A stretch of 39,513 bases of DNA from Pseudomonas sichuanensis (lineage in GTDB: Bacteria > Pseudomonadota > Gammaproteobacteria > Pseudomonadales > Pseudomonadaceae), in NCBI RefSeq assembly GCF_003231305.1, contig NZ_QKVM01000059.1, positions 1 to 39,513 on the forward strand, in the 5' to 3' direction. Each line of letters opens with the position of its first letter. Position 1 is the first letter of the stretch. Below are positions 38,060-39,513 of the stretch, piece by piece. The translations under genes were made by a program, and so were the position numbers. Under the pieces are notes generated by a model. It made no database searches, had not been told where the DNA came from, and saw nothing but the letters and a program-made list of their open reading frames with translations.

Positions 38060-38473
38060 TCAAACCAGCCGCTGCCCCGACACCGACGGGTGATACAACG
38101 GCTGTACCTTGTTCCCCGCCGGGTCCAGCAAATGGAAGCTGCGCGCCCCGTCGCCGTGGTTGAACGGGCGGTCGAGCAAGGTTACGCCACGGGCCTTGAA
38201 GTACTGGTACCAGGCTTCCAGCTCCTCCACGCTGTCGACGATGAACCCATAGTGATCCAGGGTTTGCAGGCCATTGGCAGCACCTGCGCCTCGCCCCAAC
38301 GAGAGGTTGTCGTTACCGCAGGTGAGATAGACCAGGTCCTCGTTGGCGCGATTGAGTACTTCCATACCCAGCACATCGACATAGAAGCGCTCGCACTCCT
38401 CCAGATTGGGCACCAGCAGGGCAATGTGGCGCAGGCCGTTGAGTCGGCCCGGGCGGGCAGGTAGATCGGTCAT
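38060..38473 (-). CDS. VOC-superfamily (glyoxalase/dioxygenase-fold) protein
   Basis: A 137-residue protein with two beta-alpha-beta-beta-beta modules. The first begins LRHIALLVPNLEECERFYVDVLGMEVL and the second LDHYGFIVDSVEELEAWYQYF. Candidate metal ligands are the His in LRHIALL, the His in LDHYGF and polar residues near FHLLDPAGNKVQPLYHP. The family covers glyoxalase I, extradiol dioxygenases and fosfomycin-resistance enzymes; the sequence does not decide between them. It is divergent, across 60 bases with a palindrome, from the monooxygenase-like gene. Confidence 0.85.
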   Translation of the reverse strand: MTDLPARPGRLNGLRHIALLVPNLEECERFYVDVLGMEVLNRANEDLVYLTCGNDNLSLGRGAGAANGLQTLDHYGFIVDSVEELEAWYQYFKARGVTLLDRPFNHGDGARSFHLLDPAGNKVQPLYHPSVSGQRLV

Positions 38474-38489
38474 GGTCAGGACTCCATTT

Positions 38490-38499
38490 TTGTATACAA
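38490..38499. promoter_or_regulatory. TTGTATACAA operator-like palindrome
   Basis: A perfect 10-base palindrome in the middle of the 60-base divergent region. Its TATACA core may also serve as a -10. GntR-type regulators bind similar sequences; the regulator is not in this window. Confidence 0.5.
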
Positions 38500-38533
38500 T
38501 TCGAGTGCGAATTTAAAACAAAAGGAAGCGCCT

Positions 38534-38836
38534 GTGTATAGCCTGTTTATCAAGACGCGCGTGAAGCCCGGTACCACCGAAGCCTTTCTCAGCGCCATCA
38601 AAGCCAATGCGGCTGCCTCGGTCGCTACCGAGCCCGGCTGCCTGGTGTTCGATGTGTCGGTGGACCGCGAAGACCCGCAGGTGATCTACCTGTACGAGAT
38701 CTACCGCGACGACGCGGCCTACGAGGCACATACCCAGACTGCGCACTTTCGCGACAGCCGCCCATTGGTGGAGCCGTTGATCCTGGAACAGGTGTGTTTC
38801 GAAAGTGACGTGATCGCCCGCAATCCCGGGGTCTGA
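38534..38836 (+). CDS. ABM-domain putative quinol monooxygenase
   Basis: A 100-residue ferredoxin-like-fold protein of the antibiotic-biosynthesis-monooxygenase family (YgiN-like). It is recognised by VKPGTTEAFLSAIKANAAASVATEPGCLVFDVSVD, VIYLYEIYRDDAAYEAHTQT and the C-terminal LILEQVCFES. Members act without cofactor on quinols or similar aromatics, usually as dimers; the substrate here is unknown. The GTG start at 38534 is supported by AAAAGGAAG 5 bases upstream. It shares its promoter region with the VOC gene, suggesting a joint role against reactive carbonyls or quinones. Confidence 0.87.
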   Translation: MYSLFIKTRVKPGTTEAFLSAIKANAAASVATEPGCLVFDVSVDREDPQVIYLYEIYRDDAAYEAHTQTAHFRDSRPLVEPLILEQVCFESDVIARNPGV

Positions 38837-38845
38837 CGCACAAGC

Positions 38846-38873
38846 AAAAGCCCCGGCAGGTGCCGGGGCTTTT
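38846..38873. terminator. bidirectional terminator
   Basis: AAAAGCCCCGGCA and TGCCGGGGCTTTT around a 2-base loop, between the convergent monooxygenase-like and BON genes. A-run and T-run on both sides let it work in both directions. Confidence 0.9.
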
Positions 38874-38915
38874 GCGTGAATGGTGGCCAATTCCCTTTGG
38901 CCGACGGGACATCCC

Positions 38916-39266
38916 TTATTCGGACTTCAGGCCATCCGCCGAGACGGCCTGTACACCTTTGATTTTCTTGGCGATGGCGATAGCCATCTGTTTCTGCGCA
39001 TCGGTAATCGCCGTTTCGGACGACAACGACACAACGCCCTTGTTGGTTTCGACCTTGATGTCGCTGCCCGGCACGCCTTTCTCGGTCATCAGGTCAGCCT
39101 TCACCTTGGTGGTGATCCAGGTATCGGAGGTAGCTTCCTTGGCTTTGGTCACCTCACCGGCCGCAAGCGTCATCGGGGCCTGGGTGGACTGGGCAGCAAA
39201 CGCCGCGTTAGCCATGGTCAGGGTCAGCGCGGTAGCAGTAGCGGCAGCAATGGCGAACTTCTTCAT
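38916..39266 (-). CDS. periplasmic BON-domain protein (OsmY-like)
   Basis: A 116-residue exported protein. The Sec signal MKKFAIAAATATALTLTMANAAFA ends in an AxA cleavage site. One BON domain covers about residues 45-113 (SDTWITTKVKADLMTEKGVPGSDIKVETNKGVVSL, then AKKIKGVQAVSADGL). OsmY has two BON domains; this has one. BON domains bind membranes or periplasmic partners under osmotic or envelope stress. The ATG at 39266 follows AGGAG by 9 bases; a GTG three codons earlier overlaps that site, so I reject it. The region to 39513 upstream holds the promoter but no clear -35/-10 pair. Confidence 0.88.
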   Translation of the reverse strand: MKKFAIAAATATALTLTMANAAFAAQSTQAPMTLAAGEVTKAKEATSDTWITTKVKADLMTEKGVPGSDIKVETNKGVVSLSSETAITDAQKQMAIAIAKKIKGVQAVSADGLKSE

Positions 39267-39412
39267 GAGGGTCACTCCTGTTTTTCGAAAGGTCTGCGCC
39301 GTGATTCCTGGCGTCAGGTAGGAGTGATGTTGCAGGGGCTGTGCCAGGTTTTTGTCTTTTAATTAATCCTTATAAATCAGTGGCTTATAAAAATTGCATG
39401 GCGTAGTGGATC

Positions 39413-39457
39413 GTGCAATTTGCAAGTATGCGGATATTGTTGAGTGCAAGTTGCAAG
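39413..39457. repeat. 14-base direct repeat with 31-base period upstream of the BON gene
   Basis: GTGCAATTTGCAAG (39413-39426) and GTGCAAGTTGCAAG (39444-39457) differ at one base and start 31 bases apart, near three helical turns. Each contains a TTGCAA-like dyad. Candidate activator or repressor sites; the stretch may also extend beyond the window. Confidence 0.5.
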
Positions 39458-39513
39458 CTCGCCCGCAGGGGCCTGTGCCCTGCCTCCAAAGGCTCCACGG
39501 GCATGATCGACGC

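Noticed and set aside
38060..38473. Fosfomycin resistance protein
   Set aside because: It shares the VOC fold, but nothing specific to FosA/FosB can be shown.

Overview
The window looks like a core-genome segment of a fluorescent Pseudomonas, most likely the P. putida group. This is inferred from gene content and order (ilvINC, mrcB-lpoP, the hmu haem locus, dksA-gluQ-cbrXAB-crcZ-pcnB-folK-panBC-pgi-acsB), a PrrF small RNA, a CrcZ small RNA, and several copies of the GTGGGAGCGGGCTTGCCC-type REP element typical of P. putida. GC content is high, coding is dense, and there are no insertion sequences, prophage genes, CRISPR arrays, tRNAs or integration scars. The order matches, from memory, the P. 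aeruginosa PA4690-PA4735 neighbourhood.

Layout. (1) 1-306 has no gene but carries two tandem rRNA-type promoters firing leftward, so an rRNA operon probably begins just outside the window. (2) 307-6298, minus strand: periplasmic methionine-sulfoxide repair (msrPQ), phosphatidylserine synthase (pssA) and the branched-chain amino acid operon ilvI-ilvN-ilvC. (3) 6492-10150, minus strand: mrcB (PBP1b), its lipoprotein activator lpoP and a yqcC-like gene, ending at a terminator. (4) 10268-12707, plus strand: a fused phosphotransferase/P-loop kinase, a pentapeptide-repeat protein and a TfoX C-terminal-domain protein. (5) 12722-16937: an iron/haem block with Fur-boxed PrrF sRNA, the minus-strand hmuTUV-chaN operon behind a second Fur box, and a divergent Rieske protein. 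(6) 16927-18815, minus strand: sfsA and an aminotransferase. (7) 19028-25929, plus strand: dksA, gluQ, small membrane protein CbrX, sensor CbrA, regulator CbrB and the CbrB/sigma54-driven sRNA CrcZ. (8) 26053-33944, plus strand: pcnB, folK, panB, panC, pgi and an acetyl-CoA synthetase. (9) 33985-39266: a MpaB-family oxygenase, a large DUF748 envelope protein, a divergent VOC / antibiotic-biosynthesis-monooxygenase-like pair, and a BON-domain periplasmic protein.

How the parts work together. The best-resolved system is the CbrA/CbrB-CrcZ arm of carbon catabolite repression. The kinase and regulator genes, an exact TGTTAC-N14-GTAACA CbrB-type site, a -24/-12 promoter and an RNA with six A-rich Hfq/Crc decoy motifs lie in sequence. 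The second is an iron-response block where PrrF and haem uptake are adjacent and each has a Fur-like box. Perfect inverted REP pairs sit after gluQ, cbrB, panC, pgi and the DUF748 gene, probably working as transcript ends. I see no wholly unknown multi-gene system. The most interesting unexplained items are REP-like sequence inside CrcZ, reiterated GTAAC sites before panB, the missing panD between panC and pgi, and several orphan palindromes in promoter regions.
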